Part shown: positions 47,082 through 57,581 of the stretch, one piece after another
Numbering within the stretch: position 1 is the first letter of the stretch
Layout: each line of letters starts with the position of its first letter
Assembly (NCBI RefSeq): GCF_014803895.1
Contig: NZ_JAAVAU010000004.1
Span: 1-64,000, forward strand
Source of the DNA: Lactobacillus sp.
Lineage (GTDB): Bacteria; Bacillota; Bacilli; Lactobacillales; Lactobacillaceae
Length of the DNA: 64,000 bases
Direction: 5' to 3'
Made by a program: the position numbers and the translations under genes
Notes under the pieces: generated by a model
Seen by the model: only the letters and a program-made list of their open reading frames with translations
The model's database searches: none
What the model was told of the DNA's origin: nothing

Positions 47082-48266
47082 TTAAAGTGAATTTACAAAT
47101 TTAGTGATTCGTGTAAGAGCTTCTTTTAAATTTGATGTTGAGGATGCATAAGACATTCTTACGTATCCTTCACCACCTTTTCCGAAATAGCTACCAGGAG
47201 TTGCACCAACGTGGGCCTTTTGAGCTAATTCAGTGGCAAATTTTACATCATCTTTACCAAACTTTTCTGGAATTTTGGCAAAGATATAGAAGGCACCTTG
47301 AGGAGTGGATAATTCAAAGCCTAATTTTTCCAATCCAGCTTTCATAAATTGAAGACGAGACTCGTAAATTTTACGTGCTTCAATAGGGTCGTTTTGACCA
47401 TTAGTTAAAGCTTCAACAGCTGCCATTTGAACGTTATCTGTAACTGAGGTCACAAGATAAGAATTTATTTTAGTAATGCTTTTCATAATTTCAGCAGGAG
47501 CGGCAATATAACCTAGACGCCAGCCAGTCATTGCATAAGCTTTAGAAAATCCAGAGATTAAAATATTGCGTTCAGGGATATATTGAGAAAGTGAATGATG
47601 TTTATTACTTCCATATACTAATTCTCCATAAATTTCATCACTAATGGAGTACATATGGTAAGCAGTAATAATTTTAGATAATTCTTTTAATGTTTGTTGG
47701 GGATATACCCGACCGGTAGGATTCGAAGGGTCAGTAAGGATAATTGCTTTAGCACCTTTACCTTCACCTTCTAAAACTTCTTGTAAATGCTCGGGGGTAA
47801 GAATAAATCCATCTTTAGAAGTATCAATTTGAATTGGAATAGCACCAATTACCTTAATTAATTGAAAATATAAGGCCCAAACTGGAGTAGGTACTAAAAT
47901 TTTATCACCTGGGTTTAAAATGGACATGAAAACATCGTTTAAAGCGCCAGTTGCACCTACAGTAATACAAATTTCAGTATTAGGGTCATATTTTACTCCA
48001 AGACTACTATTGAGATAATTAGAAATTGCTGCTCTCAATTCTGGCTTTCCAGCTTGGGGTGCATAGTGGGAATCATTAGCCTCAATATCTTTAATAGCAG
48101 CCTGTTTAATATGTTCCGGGGTATCTAAGTCTGGTTCACCAATAGTTAGTTTAATAATGTTTGGAATAGAAGAAATCTGTTGATCAAATGCACGAATACG
48201 AGAGGGAGTAAGTGAATCAAGTCGATGATTGATTGTAGATGATAAATCTTTAGCTAATTGTGGCAT
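47082..48266 (-). CDS. PLP-dependent aminotransferase (class I/II)
   Basis: Aminotransferase of 394 residues. The PLP Lys lies in SGFSKAYAMTGWRLGY (about 232-247), the PLP phosphate/ring contacts in DPSNPTGR (about 175-182) and SDEIYGELVY, and the substrate Arg in GYVRMSYA near 370. The sequence resembles the AspC/AraT group of lactobacillus aminotransferases for aromatic amino acids or aspartate; the substrate cannot be decided from sequence. I start at ATG 48266; TTG 48272 is possible and no clear ribosome binding site favours either. Convergent with aspS. Confidence 0.9.
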   Translation of the reverse strand: MPQLAKDLSSTINHRLDSLTPSRIRAFDQQISSIPNIIKLTIGEPDLDTPEHIKQAAIKDIEANDSHYAPQAGKPELRAAISNYLNSSLGVKYDPNTEICITVGATGALNDVFMSILNPGDKILVPTPVWALYFQLIKVIGAIPIQIDTSKDGFILTPEHLQEVLEGEGKGAKAIILTDPSNPTGRVYPQQTLKELSKIITAYHMYSISDEIYGELVYGSNKHHSLSQYIPERNILISGFSKAYAMTGWRLGYIAAPAEIMKSITKINSYLVTSVTDNVQMAAVEALTNGQNDPIEARKIYESRLQFMKAGLEKLGFELSTPQGAFYIFAKIPEKFGKDDVKFATELAQKAHVGATPGSYFGKGGEGYVRMSYASSTSNLKEALTRITKFVNSL

Positions 48267-48452
48267 GTGCAAAACTCACGCTTTCTTTTTAAAATATTGT
48301 TACTACAATTTTAAGACAAGCCAAATCTGGTATCAATATAAAAAAATAAATATTACTAATAAATAAAAGTATTGATTTTGATTGCATTTTAGTGCTTAAT
48401 TGTTAGAATATTAAGGTACAGAAAGTGATTGTTTATAAAAAAGGATAAGTGC

Positions 48453-49331
48453 ATGGATCAATTAGAAAAACTTGCGCGCCGTCATAATTATCTTTCAAAA
48501 GTCTCTGCAGCATTTTTTTATGCATTAGCTGTAGCTGTAGCATTGAATTTCTTTTGGACACCAGGAAAAATTTATGCTTCAGGTATTACTGGTTTTGCAC
48601 AAGTTTTGCAGTCTATTTCAGAAAGATTTTTTCCATTTACATTGACGACATCAGTAATGTATTTTGTTTTAAATATTCCATTGTTTATCTTGGGATGGTT
48701 TAAAATAGGTCATAAATTTACAATATTTACAGTTATTGCTGTTTTATTAGGATCAATTATGATGAAAGTTATTGCACCAATTAAGATAACTTATGATCCA
48801 ATAATTTGTGCGATTTTTGGTGGAGTAGTAAATGGTGTTGGTACTGGCTTAGCTTTAAAATCTGGAATTTCTACTGGAGGATTAGATATTTTAGGAATTA
48901 TTCTCCGGAAAAAAACAGGAAAAAGTTTTGGACAAATTAATATCTTTTTTAATTTGATTATTGTGATTTGTGCAGGATTCGTTTTTGGTTGGAGTCGGGC
49001 ATTATATACTGCCTTAAATATCTTTATTAATGGTAGAGTAATTGATGCTGTTTATACTCAACACCAAAAAATGCAGGTTATTATAGTAACCGAACATCCT
49101 AAGCATATTGTTGAAGGCATTCAAAAAAAGATGCATCGTGGGATTACAATTTTGCATGATGCAGAAGGTGGATTTAGTCATACTGAAAAAACAGTTTTGT
49201 TAACTGTGATTGATAGATATGATATGTATGATATTTATAATATAGTTTTACAATATGATCCCTATGCTTTTATGAGTAGTAGTGAAGTTTCTAAAGTATA
49301 TGGTCGATTTATTGAACAAAAACCTGTATAA
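48453..49331 (+). CDS. YitT-family membrane protein
   Basis: Membrane protein of 292 residues. It has five to six membrane segments in the first two-thirds (about 18-200; YitT_membrane family) and a C-terminal cytoplasmic DUF2179-type domain (about 215-285, with VIIVTEHP...HRGITILHDAEGGFS...LLTVIDR). The function of the family is not established. I start at ATG 48453 behind AAAGGAT; the upstream TTG 48429 has no such site. Single-gene unit. Confidence 0.88.
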   Translation: MDQLEKLARRHNYLSKVSAAFFYALAVAVALNFFWTPGKIYASGITGFAQVLQSISERFFPFTLTTSVMYFVLNIPLFILGWFKIGHKFTIFTVIAVLLGSIMMKVIAPIKITYDPIICAIFGGVVNGVGTGLALKSGISTGGLDILGIILRKKTGKSFGQINIFFNLIIVICAGFVFGWSRALYTALNIFINGRVIDAVYTQHQKMQVIIVTEHPKHIVEGIQKKMHRGITILHDAEGGFSHTEKTVLLTVIDRYDMYDIYNIVLQYDPYAFMSSSEVSKVYGRFIEQKPV

Positions 49332-49358
49332 AAAAAGCTGGCTTAAGCCAGCTTTTTT
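49331..49358. terminator. Bidirectional terminator after yitT-like gene
   Basis: AAAAAAGCTGGC-TTAA-GCCAGCTTTTTT, a perfect palindrome between convergent genes. Confidence 0.9.
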
Positions 49359-49369
49359 GTTAGAAATAA

Positions 49370-50209
49370 CTATTTTGCATAGTCATCAATCCCTAAATGT
49401 TCAAGAATAAGAGCTGCAGTTTCTTCAATTGAACGATGAGCTACATTTATCACATAGCAACCTAGCTTATCGTAAAGAGCTTGAGCGGATGCTAATTCTT
49501 TATTAATTGAATCCATATTAGAATATGTTGTATCTGGGTCTAAACCATAGGAAATCATTCTTTGACGTCTAATTTCATTTAAAACAGACGGATCATTAGT
49601 CAAACCAATAATTTTTTTGGGATCCACTTCATAAATTTCTTTTGGAATATGAGTCTGTGGAACTAATGGTAGGTTTGCAACTTTTAAATTTTTATTGGCT
49701 AAAAATAAGGAAAGTGGGGTTTTAGAAGTTCTAGAAACTCCTAATAAAACTACGTCAGCTTCAAGGAAACCTTTAGGATCTTTACCGTCATCATACATAA
49801 CGGCAAATTCCATCGCAGAAATTCTATCAAAGTAATTTTTTCCCATTTCGTGAACAGCACCAATATTATGGTTAGGATCAATCTTGGTCAGGGTGTGGAT
49901 ATTTTCAATTACGCCAGAAAGTAAATCAACGTATTTCATATTGTGTTCGCGAGCAAACTTGATAATTGCTAATTGTTCTTCTTCTTGAACTAAAGTAAAA
50001 GCAATCATTACATTTTCCATTTTTTCTATTTCAGAAAATACTTTTTCAAGTTTTTCTTTATTAGTAATAAATGGATAACGTCGATAAATAAAGTTCACAT
50101 CTGGATATTGAACTGCTCCAGCTTGTACCATATTAAATGCAGTATCACCGACAGAATCAGAAATGATAATTAAATTTACAGTTTCTTGTTTTTTTGTGTT
50201 TTCGTTCAT
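49370..50209 (-). CDS. Pyruvate, phosphate dikinase/PEP synthase regulatory protein (YqfL family)
   Basis: Bifunctional kinase/pyrophosphorylase of the DUF299 family that inactivates and reactivates PPDK or PEP synthase by Thr phosphorylation. The 279-residue protein has IIISDSVGDTA at the N-terminus and the P-loop-like GVSRTSKTP (about 157-165) typical of the family, with IGLTNDP and RRQRM further on. The start follows a GAGGTGAT site on the minus strand. No PPDK or PEP synthase gene is in the window. In Bacillota this gene commonly neighbours glyQS and rpsU-linked clusters, as it roughly does here. Confidence 0.9.
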   Translation of the reverse strand: MNENTKKQETVNLIIISDSVGDTAFNMVQAGAVQYPDVNFIYRRYPFITNKEKLEKVFSEIEKMENVMIAFTLVQEEEQLAIIKFAREHNMKYVDLLSGVIENIHTLTKIDPNHNIGAVHEMGKNYFDRISAMEFAVMYDDGKDPKGFLEADVVLLGVSRTSKTPLSLFLANKNLKVANLPLVPQTHIPKEIYEVDPKKIIGLTNDPSVLNEIRRQRMISYGLDPDTTYSNMDSINKELASAQALYDKLGCYVINVAHRSIEETAALILEHLGIDDYAK

Positions 50210-50278
50210 AAAATCACCTCATTACTATTAAATTTTATCATTTTTATAAACTTTTTTTACAATAAAAGCATTAAACTA

Positions 50279-50307
50279 TTGACCGATTTTTGTTGGTTAG
50301 CTATAAT
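50279..50307 (+). promoter_or_regulatory. Promoter for rpsU
   Basis: TTGACC (50279-50284), 17-nt spacer and TATAAT (50302-50307): near-consensus sigma-A promoter about 55 nt before the rpsU ATG. Confidence 0.85.
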
Positions 50308-50361
50308 TTAGATATATTGTTGTGACACATATGTGTCAAGAAATGGAAGGAGGGATCACAC

Positions 50362-50538
50362 ATGGCTAAGACAATCGTTCACGAAAACGAGTCTATTGAT
50401 GATGCTCTTCGTCGTTTCAAACGTTCCGTTTCTAGAAGTGGTACCTTGCAAGAATACCGCAAACGTGAATTCTACGAGAAACCAAGTGTTCGCAGAAAGT
50501 TAAAGTCTGAAGCAGCTCGTAAGCGTAGACATTATTAA
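50362..50538 (+). CDS. rpsU: 30S ribosomal protein S21
   Basis: Small basic ribosomal protein of 58 residues that helps the 30S subunit recognise mRNA. It starts [20 protein letters not shown] and ends in the basic tail [14 protein letters not shown], both diagnostic of S21. AAGGAGG lies 8 nt before ATG 50362. A near-consensus promoter and a strong terminator frame it, and its codon use (CGT, TTC, AAC) suits high expression. The rpsU-yqeY order is standard in lactobacilli. Confidence 0.97.
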
Positions 50539-50542
50539 TAAG

Positions 50543-50583
50543 AAAAAAGCTCTGTTAGATTCGTTTCTATCAGAGCTTTTTTT
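50543..50583 (+). terminator. Terminator after rpsU
   Basis: AAAAAAGCTCTG pairs with CAGAGCTTTTTT, extended by TAGA/TCTA inside, followed by Ts. Confidence 0.85.
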
Positions 50584-50643
50584 CTACAAAAAGTTTACAA
50601 TAGAGGGGTAAAGAGTAAATAAAAAAGAAAGGATTTTAAACTA

Positions 50644-51087
50644 ATGTCATTAAATGATACATTAATGCAAGATATGAAAACTGCTATGAAGGAACACGAT
50701 AAGGAAGCTTTGACAACAATTCGTTCGATTAAAGCTGCTTTGATGAATTACAAGATTAAGGTGAATCGTGATCTTACCGATAAAGATGAATTAGATGTGC
50801 TCTCCACTGCTATGAAGCAACGTAAGGAATCTTTGGAAGAGTTCACTAAAGCAAAACGTGAGGACTTAATTAATCAAACTAAAAATGAAATGAAAATTCT
50901 TGAAAAGTATATGCCAAAGCAAATGTCTTTAGAAGAATTAGAAGCAACTGTAGATAAAACTATTCAAGAAACAGGTGCAACTTCTAAGAAAGATTTTGGT
51001 AAAGTAATGCAAGCTTTGATACCAAAAATTAAAGGAAAAGCTGACGGTAAGGAAGCTTCTAATATTGTGGGTAAAAAGCTTAACTAA
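50644..51087 (+). CDS. yqeY: GatB/YqeY-domain protein
   Basis: A 147-residue helical protein with the C-terminal helical domain also found at the end of GatB, the Asn/Gln-tRNA amidotransferase subunit; it binds tRNA but its own role is unclear. Motifs include TIRSIKAALMNYKI near 25-38, EILEKYMPKQMS near 82-92 and DFGKVMQALIPKIKGKADGKEAS near 116-138. AAAGGA precedes ATG 50644. It is followed after 21 nt by phoH. Confidence 0.94.
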   Translation: MSLNDTLMQDMKTAMKEHDKEALTTIRSIKAALMNYKIKVNRDLTDKDELDVLSTAMKQRKESLEEFTKAKREDLINQTKNEMKILEKYMPKQMSLEELEATVDKTIQETGATSKKDFGKVMQALIPKIKGKADGKEASNIVGKKLN

Positions 51088-51108
51088 AAAATACAGGGAG
51101 GCTAATTA

Positions 51109-52071
51109 GTGGAACAATCTTTGTTAACCGGAACATTTACACCGACACAACCTGATAATATTGTTAACTTAGTGGGAATTAATGATTCAAATTTAAAGTT
51201 AATTGAAGAATCATATGATGTTATTACTACCGATACTGGTAGTGAAATTGAAGTTAAGGGTCCTGAAGTTTTAGTAAAAAAGGTAATGCACGTATTGACC
51301 GCGTTAGATAAGGTGGTTACTAAAGGTGTTACTATTACAGCTACAGATGTAGTGAGTGCTGTCAAAATGGCAGATAAAGGTACCTTAGAATTCTTTGGTG
51401 AATTATATAATAAGGTTTTAATTAAAGATGCTAAGGGTCGCCCAGTAAGAGTTAAAAATATGGGACAAAAGCGCTATGTTGAAGCTATTAAGAAGTACGA
51501 TGTAGTATTTGGCATGGGCCCAGCTGGTACAGGAAAGACTTTTTTGGCAGTTGTTATGGCAATTTCTGCTTTTAAAAAGGGAGAAGTTTCTAGGATTATC
51601 TTAACTCGACCAGCCGTAGAAGCTGGTGAATCACTAGGCTTTTTACCCGGTGATTTAAAAGAAAAGGTAGATCCATATTTACGTCCAATTTATGACTCAC
51701 TATTTGCGATTTTAGGTGTAGAAACCACTAATCGTTTAATGGATCGTGGTTTGATTGAAGTAGCACCTTTAGCTTACATGCGTGGTCGTACTTTAGATGA
51801 TGCTTTTGTTATTTTGGATGAGGCGCAAAATACAACGCAGGCTCAAATGAAGATGTTTTTAACGCGTTTAGGTTTTAACTCTAAAATGGTAGTCAATGGT
51901 GATCAGAGTCAAATTGATTTACCAGGAAAAGCTAAGAGTGGGTTGCTTCAAGCTAAGCATATTTTAAAAAATATTGAACAAGTGAAATTTATTGATTTTA
52001 CTTTCAATGATGTTGTCAGACACCCTGTTGTTGCAAAAATTGTTAAAGCGTATGATGAAGAGGAAAATTAG
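51109..52071 (+). CDS. phoH: PhoH-like ATPase
   Basis: Cytoplasmic P-loop ATPase of 320 residues related to RNA helicase domains; proposed in RNA metabolism with YbeY. An N-terminal KH-like region (about 1-105) precedes the ATPase with Walker A GPAGTGKT (about 137-144), RPAVEAGESLGFLPGD (about 166-181), Walker B FVILDEAQNTT (about 231-241) and NGDQSQIDLP. The start is GTG 51109 behind AGGGAGGC. It overlaps ybeY by 1 nt. Confidence 0.95.
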   Translation: MEQSLLTGTFTPTQPDNIVNLVGINDSNLKLIEESYDVITTDTGSEIEVKGPEVLVKKVMHVLTALDKVVTKGVTITATDVVSAVKMADKGTLEFFGELYNKVLIKDAKGRPVRVKNMGQKRYVEAIKKYDVVFGMGPAGTGKTFLAVVMAISAFKKGEVSRIILTRPAVEAGESLGFLPGDLKEKVDPYLRPIYDSLFAILGVETTNRLMDRGLIEVAPLAYMRGRTLDDAFVILDEAQNTTQAQMKMFLTRLGFNSKMVVNGDQSQIDLPGKAKSGLLQAKHILKNIEQVKFIDFTFNDVVRHPVVAKIVKAYDEEEN

Positions 52072-52601
52072 TGAATAATTTAGATATTTCTTTTAATGAT
52101 GAAATAGACTTTTTAAAAGACGATACTCGTTCTTGGATTCCATGGATTACTAATTTACTTTTATCTGCTAAAAAAGCTATCAATAAAGATAATCCTCAAG
52201 AAGTAAGTATTAACTTTGTTTCTAGTGAAAGGATTCATGAAATCAATAAAAAATATCGTGGTAAAGATCGACCAACTGATGTGATTTCTTTTGCAATCGA
52301 AGATGGTGAAGAAAGTGATCTTATGGCTCAATTTGCTGCTGATGATCCTGAGTTTATTGAAGATATTGGTGATCTATTTATCTGTATCGATGTAGTAAAA
52401 CGACAAAGTATTGATTATGAAACGGGATTTGATCGTGAATTTGGCTATACTCTAGTACATGGGTATTTACATTTAAATGGGTATGATCATATTGAAGATG
52501 CTGAGGCAGAAGAAATGTTTGCTATTCAAGGACGAGTTCTACTCGAATACGGGTTGCCACTTCATCCAAATCAGCAAACTCATGGTAAGCAAATCCACTA
52601 A
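52071..52601 (+). CDS. ybeY: Endoribonuclease YbeY
   Basis: Metal-dependent single-strand endoribonuclease for 16S rRNA 3'-end maturation and ribosome quality control. The 176-residue protein has the zinc site HGYLHLNGYDH (about 130-140) and the upstream RGKDRPTDVISFA segment. The start is GTG 52071, overlapping the phoH stop by 1 nt. A diacylglycerol kinase gene often lies between ybeY and era in Bacillota; here only 63 nt separate them. Confidence 0.95.
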   Translation: MNNLDISFNDEIDFLKDDTRSWIPWITNLLLSAKKAINKDNPQEVSINFVSSERIHEINKKYRGKDRPTDVISFAIEDGEESDLMAQFAADDPEFIEDIGDLFICIDVVKRQSIDYETGFDREFGYTLVHGYLHLNGYDHIEDAEAEEMFAIQGRVLLEYGLPLHPNQQTHGKQIH

Positions 52602-52664
52602 GATCTTAATAATGTGTCTTTATCGTAGGGATGCAGCATTTTATAGCGTAAGAAGGAATTTATA

Positions 52665-53573
52665 ATGGAAGAAAAAAAGAATTTTAAATCAGGTTTTGTA
52701 GCTTTAATTGGTCGTCCAAATGTTGGTAAATCTACTTTATTGAATTATTTAGTTGGTCAAAAAGTAGCAATAATGTCACCTCAACCTCAAACTACTAGAA
52801 ACAAGATTTCTGGTATTTACACTGATGATAATGAACAAATTGTATTTATTGATACACCAGGTATCCATAAGCCTAAAAATAAGCTTGATGATTTTATGGA
52901 TAAGTCCAGCTACTCAACTTTAGATGAAGTTGATGCAGTCTTATTTATGGTTGAGCCAGAGCCAGCTGGTAAAGGTGATCAATATATTGCGGAACTTTTA
53001 AAAAAGGTTACAAAACCAATTATTTTGGTTATTAATAAAATAGATAAAGTTCATCCAGATAAATTATTACCTATTATTGATTCATACAAAGATCTAGGTA
53101 ACTTTGCTGATATTGTGCCTATTTCTGCAAGTCAAGGTAATAATGTCCCTGAATTGATAAAGACTATTTCCAAATATCTTCCAGAAGGACCACAATTTTA
53201 TGACGCTGATCAAGTTACTGATCGTCCAGAATATTTTATTGTTGCAGAATTAATCCGTGAACAAGTATTACGTTTAACTCATGAAGAAGTACCTCATGCT
53301 ACTGCAGTTGTAGTTGATCGTATGAAAGATCATGAAGGGGGTAAGCTTCAAATTGAAGCTACCATTTATGTAGAACGAGATGGACAAAAGGGAATAATCA
53401 TTGGTAAGGGTGGTAAAATGCTTAAGCAAATAGGTATTGCTGCTCGTCAAGAAATTGAAAACCTTTTAGGAGAAAAAGTAAATCTTCGATTATGGGTAAA
53501 AGTACAAAAAAATTGGCGTTCAGATCCAATTTTCTTACAAAGAATTGGATATAATTCTAAGGAATTACGTTAA
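52665..53573 (+). CDS. era: GTPase Era
   Basis: GTPase that binds the 3' end of 16S rRNA during 30S assembly. The 302-residue protein has G1 GRPNVGKST (about 16-24), G3 DTPGIH, G4 NKIDK, and the C-terminal KH domain with [19 protein letters not shown] (about 245-263). AGAAGGA precedes ATG 52665. It overlaps recO by 1 nt. Confidence 0.97.
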   Translation: MEEKKNFKSGFVALIGRPNVGKSTLLNYLVGQKVAIMSPQPQTTRNKISGIYTDDNEQIVFIDTPGIHKPKNKLDDFMDKSSYSTLDEVDAVLFMVEPEPAGKGDQYIAELLKKVTKPIILVINKIDKVHPDKLLPIIDSYKDLGNFADIVPISASQGNNVPELIKTISKYLPEGPQFYDADQVTDRPEYFIVAELIREQVLRLTHEEVPHATAVVVDRMKDHEGGKLQIEATIYVERDGQKGIIIGKGGKMLKQIGIAARQEIENLLGEKVNLRLWVKVQKNWRSDPIFLQRIGYNSKELR

Positions 53574-54325
53574 TGTCACGTCAATTAATTGAAACTGACG
53601 GCATAATTTTTAAAAGAAAAAATTATAAAGAAGCTGATACTTTAGTTAAAATTCTTACGCGTGATTATGGAATTATTACTTTGGATATTAAGGGAGCTTT
53701 GAAACCTAAGTCTAAATTAGGAGCGGCAACTTTAAATTTTTCGTATGGGAATTACACAATTAATACTAGTTTTAAGGGAATTAGTACTTTGAGAACTTTT
53801 AAGCAAGTAAAACAGTTTGAAGATATATATTTAGACTTAGTGAAAAATGCCCATGCTAGTTATCTTCTTGATTTGATTGATCACGCATTTATAGAATATC
53901 AGCCAATTGGGGAATATTATTCTTTGATTACCTTTGCCTTGAAGAAAATAAATCAAGGAGTAGACGCAGAAATTATTACTCAGTTAGTTCAATTAAAGAT
54001 GTTAAAAGCATTTGGTGTAGAGCCACAAATGAAAAAATGTGTAATTTGTGGTAAGGAAAAAGGTATATTTGATTATTCAATTGAATTAGGCGGTATTATT
54101 TGCAGTGATCACTTTGAAAGTAATATCACTCGGATGTATTTACAACCTAAAACTGTTCGCTTATTAAGAACTTTAATGTTAGTGGATATTACTAAAATTT
54201 CAGGAATTAATATTAGTCCGCAGTTAAAAAAGAATTCAAAAACAGCAATTGATAAAATTTATGCTAATTATTTAGAATTAAATTTGAAAACTAAAAAGTT
54301 TTTGGATGAATTAGGACTATTTTAA
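53573..54325 (+). CDS. recO: DNA repair protein RecO
   Basis: Helps RecR load RecA on gapped DNA and anneals single strands. The 250-residue protein has an N-terminal OB-fold (about 1-80, [20 protein letters not shown]) and a helical/zinc region with CVICGKEKG (about 155-163) and a further Cys pair-like CSDH near 180. ATG 53573 overlaps the era stop (TAATG). Last gene before the glycine T-box. Confidence 0.94.
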   Translation: MSRQLIETDGIIFKRKNYKEADTLVKILTRDYGIITLDIKGALKPKSKLGAATLNFSYGNYTINTSFKGISTLRTFKQVKQFEDIYLDLVKNAHASYLLDLIDHAFIEYQPIGEYYSLITFALKKINQGVDAEIITQLVQLKMLKAFGVEPQMKKCVICGKEKGIFDYSIELGGIICSDHFESNITRMYLQPKTVRLLRTLMLVDITKISGINISPQLKKNSKTAIDKIYANYLELNLKTKKFLDELGLF

Positions 54326-54355
54326 GAACATGTAACTAGTTTTTTTTAATAAAAG

Positions 54356-54365
54356 ATGATAGAAT
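54356..54365 (+). promoter_or_regulatory. Possible promoter of the glycine T-box leader
   Basis: ATGATAGAAT holds TGN plus TAGAAT (extended -10). A TTGACA at 54377-54382 lies downstream but has no clear -10. Confidence 0.4.
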
Positions 54366-54371
54366 ATTCTT

Positions 54372-54552
54372 ATATTTTGACAAGTATAAAGGATTAGAAA
54401 AGTACTAGTTCAGCGAATGTGGTATGGTGTAAGCACATCTAGGAAAAGGCACCTTTTAGTCAATGCTAATTAAGAGCAGGGAGGATACTTCCTGAATTAG
54501 GGTGGAACCGCGAATAAATCGTCCCTATGCAATTTTTGCATAGGCTTTTTTT
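54372..54552 (+). promoter_or_regulatory. T-box riboswitch, glycine type
   Basis: T-box sequence AGGGTGGAACCGCG (54499-54512), terminator CCTATGCAA (54524-54532) paired with TTGCATAGG (54536-54544) plus Ts, and a specifier reading GGC (54448-54450, Gly) after GGTGTAA in a short stem I. It precedes glyQS, so uncharged tRNA-Gly should induce the synthetase. The short stem I is usual for glycine T-boxes. Confidence 0.9.
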
Positions 54553-54580
54553 ATGGCCTATGGTGTGAGGAGAGAAAAAT

Positions 54581-55498
54581 ATGTCAGAAAAGCTGAATAT
54601 TCAGAATATGATTTTCAAATTAGAACAGTTCTGGGCCTCTAAAGGTTGTATGATTATGCCTTCATATGATGAACAAAAGGGTGCCGGAACTATGAGTCCG
54701 TATACATTTTTACGTGCGGTTGGTCCTGAACCATGGGCTGCATGTTATGTTGAACCTTCCAGAAGACCCGCAGATGGTAGATATGGTGATAATCCTAATC
54801 GTTTGTATCAACACCACCAATTTCAGGTAGTTATTAAACCTGCTCCTGAAGATATTCAACAATACTATTTAGATAGTTTGCGTGTTTTAGGTATTGAACC
54901 TTTAGAACACGATATTCGTTTTGTGGAAGACAACTGGGCTAACCCTTCAATGGGTTGTGCTGGTGTTGGTTGGGAAGTATGGCTTGATGGAATGGAAGTT
55001 TCTCAATTTACTTATTTCCAAGTAGTAGGTGAGCTTGATGTTAAGCCAACTATGAGTGAAATTACTTATGGGGTTGAAAGACTTGCTTCTTACATTCAAG
55101 ATGTTAACTCTGTATTTGATCTTGAATGGGGCGATGGTGTACTATATCGTGATATTTTCCAACAACCCGAATATGAACACTCTAAATACGCTTTTGAAGA
55201 AAGTAACCAAGAAGAATTACTTAAATTCTTCGATATTTATGAAGCTACTGCTAAAGATTTATTGAGTAAGAACTTGATTCACCCGGCTTATGATTATATT
55301 TTGAAATGTAGTCATACTTTCAACTTGCTTGATGCTCGTGGTGCAGTTTCAGTTACTGAACGTGCGGGATATCTTTCAAGAATTAGAAACTTAGCACATC
55401 TTGCTGCTCAAGGATTTGTTGAGGAACGTGAAAAACGTGGATTCCCATTATTGAAGCATCAAGAAGAAAAACAGAAAGCAGGCCAAGAAAATGACTAA
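54581..55498 (+). CDS. glyQ: Glycyl-tRNA synthetase alpha subunit
   Basis: Catalytic subunit of the alpha2-beta2 type glycyl-tRNA synthetase. The 305-residue protein has the family start [19 protein letters not shown], motif 2-like [28 protein letters not shown] (about 65-92; key residues R70, R71, H86, H87) and [15 protein letters not shown] near the C-terminus. GTGAGGAGAG precedes ATG 54581. It overlaps glyS by 8 nt. Confidence 0.97.
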   Translation: MSEKLNIQNMIFKLEQFWASKGCMIMPSYDEQKGAGTMSPYTFLRAVGPEPWAACYVEPSRRPADGRYGDNPNRLYQHHQFQVVIKPAPEDIQQYYLDSLRVLGIEPLEHDIRFVEDNWANPSMGCAGVGWEVWLDGMEVSQFTYFQVVGELDVKPTMSEITYGVERLASYIQDVNSVFDLEWGDGVLYRDIFQQPEYEHSKYAFEESNQEELLKFFDIYEATAKDLLSKNLIHPAYDYILKCSHTFNLLDARGAVSVTERAGYLSRIRNLAHLAAQGFVEEREKRGFPLLKHQEEKQKAGQEND

Positions 55499-57563
55499 AG
55501 ATTACTTATTTGAAATCGGTACAGAGGAAATGCCAGCTCATGTTGTTTCTAAAAGTGTAAGACAATTAGCTGACAGAACTAGAAAATTTTTAAAAGAAAA
55601 CGGACTTTCATTTAAAAATATAAAAACTTTTTCTACACCACGTCGCTTAACTATCTTGGTTGAAGATTTGGCAGAAAAGCAAGATGATATCGATGAAGTA
55701 AAAAAGGGTCCAGCTAAAAAGATTGCCCAAGATGCAGATGGTAATTGGACTAAAGCTGCTCAGGGATTTGCTCGTGGTCAAGGCATGACTGTAGACGACA
55801 TCTATTTTGAAGATTTAAAGGGAACAGAATATGCTTATGTTCATGTCCAAAAAGAAGGTAAAAAAGCTTCTGATATTTTAATGGGTATGAGTGATATTAT
55901 TAAAGCAATGACTTTTCCAACTAAGATGCGTTGGGGCAGTTATGATTTTGAATTTGTTCGTCCTATCCATTGGATGGTTTCATTATTGGATAGTGAAGTT
56001 GTACCAGTTAAAATTCTAGATGTAATTGCTGGTCGTAAAACTCAAGGTCATCGTTTCTTAGGTGATAGTGTAGTCTTGGCTAATGCTGATGATTATGAAG
56101 AAGCTTTAAAGAGCCAATATGTTATTGCTAATGCGGCAGAACGTAAAGATATAATTAGAAATCAAATTGAAGAGTTAGTTGCACAAAATAACTGGAAAGT
56201 TAAGATTGACAAGGGATTGCTTGAAGAAGTTACTAACTTAGTTGAATATCCTACTGTTTTTGCCGGTAGCTTTGATGAAAAGTATCTTAATATTCCAGAT
56301 GAAGTTTTAATTACTTCAATGAAAGATAACCAAAGATACTTTGAAGTTTATGATGAAAATGGTAAGTTAATTAACCACTTTATTTCTGTAAGAAACGGTA
56401 ATAGCGAATACCTTGATAATGTTATTTCTGGTAACGAAAAAGTGTTAGTGGCCCGTTTGGATGATGCTCAATTCTTCTATGATGAAGATAAGAAGTACCC
56501 ATTATCACATTTTGTTGATAAACTTCAAAATGTATCATTCCATGATAAGATTGGTTCAGTTTCTGAACATATGGCACGCGTTAAAGAAATTGGTACTTAT
56601 TTAGGTAAGCAATTCAATCTTTCAGATGAAATAATGAGAGACTTTAATCGTGCTGCTGATATCTATAAATTTGATTTAGTAACTTCAATGGTAGGTGAAT
56701 TTGCTGAACTTCAAGGAGTCATGGGTACCCATTATGCTCGTTTAGCTGGCGAAAATAAAGATGTAGCTACCGCTATTAAAGAAAGTTATATGCCGGTAAG
56801 TGCTGAAGGTGAATTACCACAAACTCAAGTAGGTTCTCTTTTATCAATTGCTGATAAATTGGATACTATTATTTCATTCTTTGGTGCAGGTATGAGTCCT
56901 ACTTCTTCAAATGACCCATATGCTTTGAGAAGAAATGCTTACGGTATTGTACGAATTCTTTTAAATGAAGGATGGTCACTATCTATCAAGGATGCTTTGC
57001 CACAATTGATTGAATTACTTTCTGGTAAAACTCCCGCTAAACTTCCTAAGGATACAGAAGCAGAAAATCAAATTTCTGACTTTATCCGTGACCGTATTAA
57101 GCAATATCTTCAAGTTAATGACTACAAGTATGACGTTATTGATGGTGTTCTTGGTTCAAGTCAACAAGATCCAATTGAAGTCTTGGCAGCTGCTAAGACT
57201 TTGCAAGCTCATCATGATGATAGTGAGTTTAAATCAGTTGTTGAAAGTTTAACGCGTATTGCTAATATTTTGAAGAAGGCTAAGTTTGAGAAAGTCCCTG
57301 AAGTAACTGAAAGTATTCTTGATTCAGTTAGTGAAAAGGAACTTTATGCAGCTGTAAAACAATTGCAAGAGCAAGAAGAATTAACAATTGCTGATTTATA
57401 CAAGACATTTGTTGATTTACAACCAGTAATTGATAATTACTTTGAAAATAATATGATCATGGATAAAGATGAAGACGTTAAGAACAATCGTTTAGCTCAG
57501 CTTGCTCAAATTAATCAATTAGCAACTCGTATGGGTGATTTAAGTAAGTTAGTTATTAAGTAA
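55491..57563 (+). CDS. glyS: Glycyl-tRNA synthetase beta subunit
   Basis: tRNA-binding subunit of the bacterial heterotetrameric glycyl-tRNA synthetase, 690 residues. It begins [16 protein letters not shown], with LPKTMRWG-like [20 protein letters not shown] near 142-161 and a C-terminal anticodon-binding domain (about 580-690). AGGCC is the only weak ribosome binding site before ATG 55491, which fits translational coupling to glyQ through the 8-nt overlap. Confidence 0.97.
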   Translation: MTKDYLFEIGTEEMPAHVVSKSVRQLADRTRKFLKENGLSFKNIKTFSTPRRLTILVEDLAEKQDDIDEVKKGPAKKIAQDADGNWTKAAQGFARGQGMTVDDIYFEDLKGTEYAYVHVQKEGKKASDILMGMSDIIKAMTFPTKMRWGSYDFEFVRPIHWMVSLLDSEVVPVKILDVIAGRKTQGHRFLGDSVVLANADDYEEALKSQYVIANAAERKDIIRNQIEELVAQNNWKVKIDKGLLEEVTNLVEYPTVFAGSFDEKYLNIPDEVLITSMKDNQRYFEVYDENGKLINHFISVRNGNSEYLDNVISGNEKVLVARLDDAQFFYDEDKKYPLSHFVDKLQNVSFHDKIGSVSEHMARVKEIGTYLGKQFNLSDEIMRDFNRAADIYKFDLVTSMVGEFAELQGVMGTHYARLAGENKDVATAIKESYMPVSAEGELPQTQVGSLLSIADKLDTIISFFGAGMSPTSSNDPYALRRNAYGIVRILLNEGWSLSIKDALPQLIELLSGKTPAKLPKDTEAENQISDFIRDRIKQYLQVNDYKYDVIDGVLGSSQQDPIEVLAAAKTLQAHHDDSEFKSVVESLTRIANILKKAKFEKVPEVTESILDSVSEKELYAAVKQLQEQEELTIADLYKTFVDLQPVIDNYFENNMIMDKDEDVKNNRLAQLAQINQLATRMGDLSKLVIK

Positions 57564-57581
57564 TAGAAAAAGGGCGATTTA

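Noticed and set aside
52477..52665. A 62-codon frame over the end of ybeY and the gap before era, as a remnant of the missing diacylglycerol kinase
   Set aside because: Most of it is the shifted ybeY frame, and the tail shows no kinase motif.
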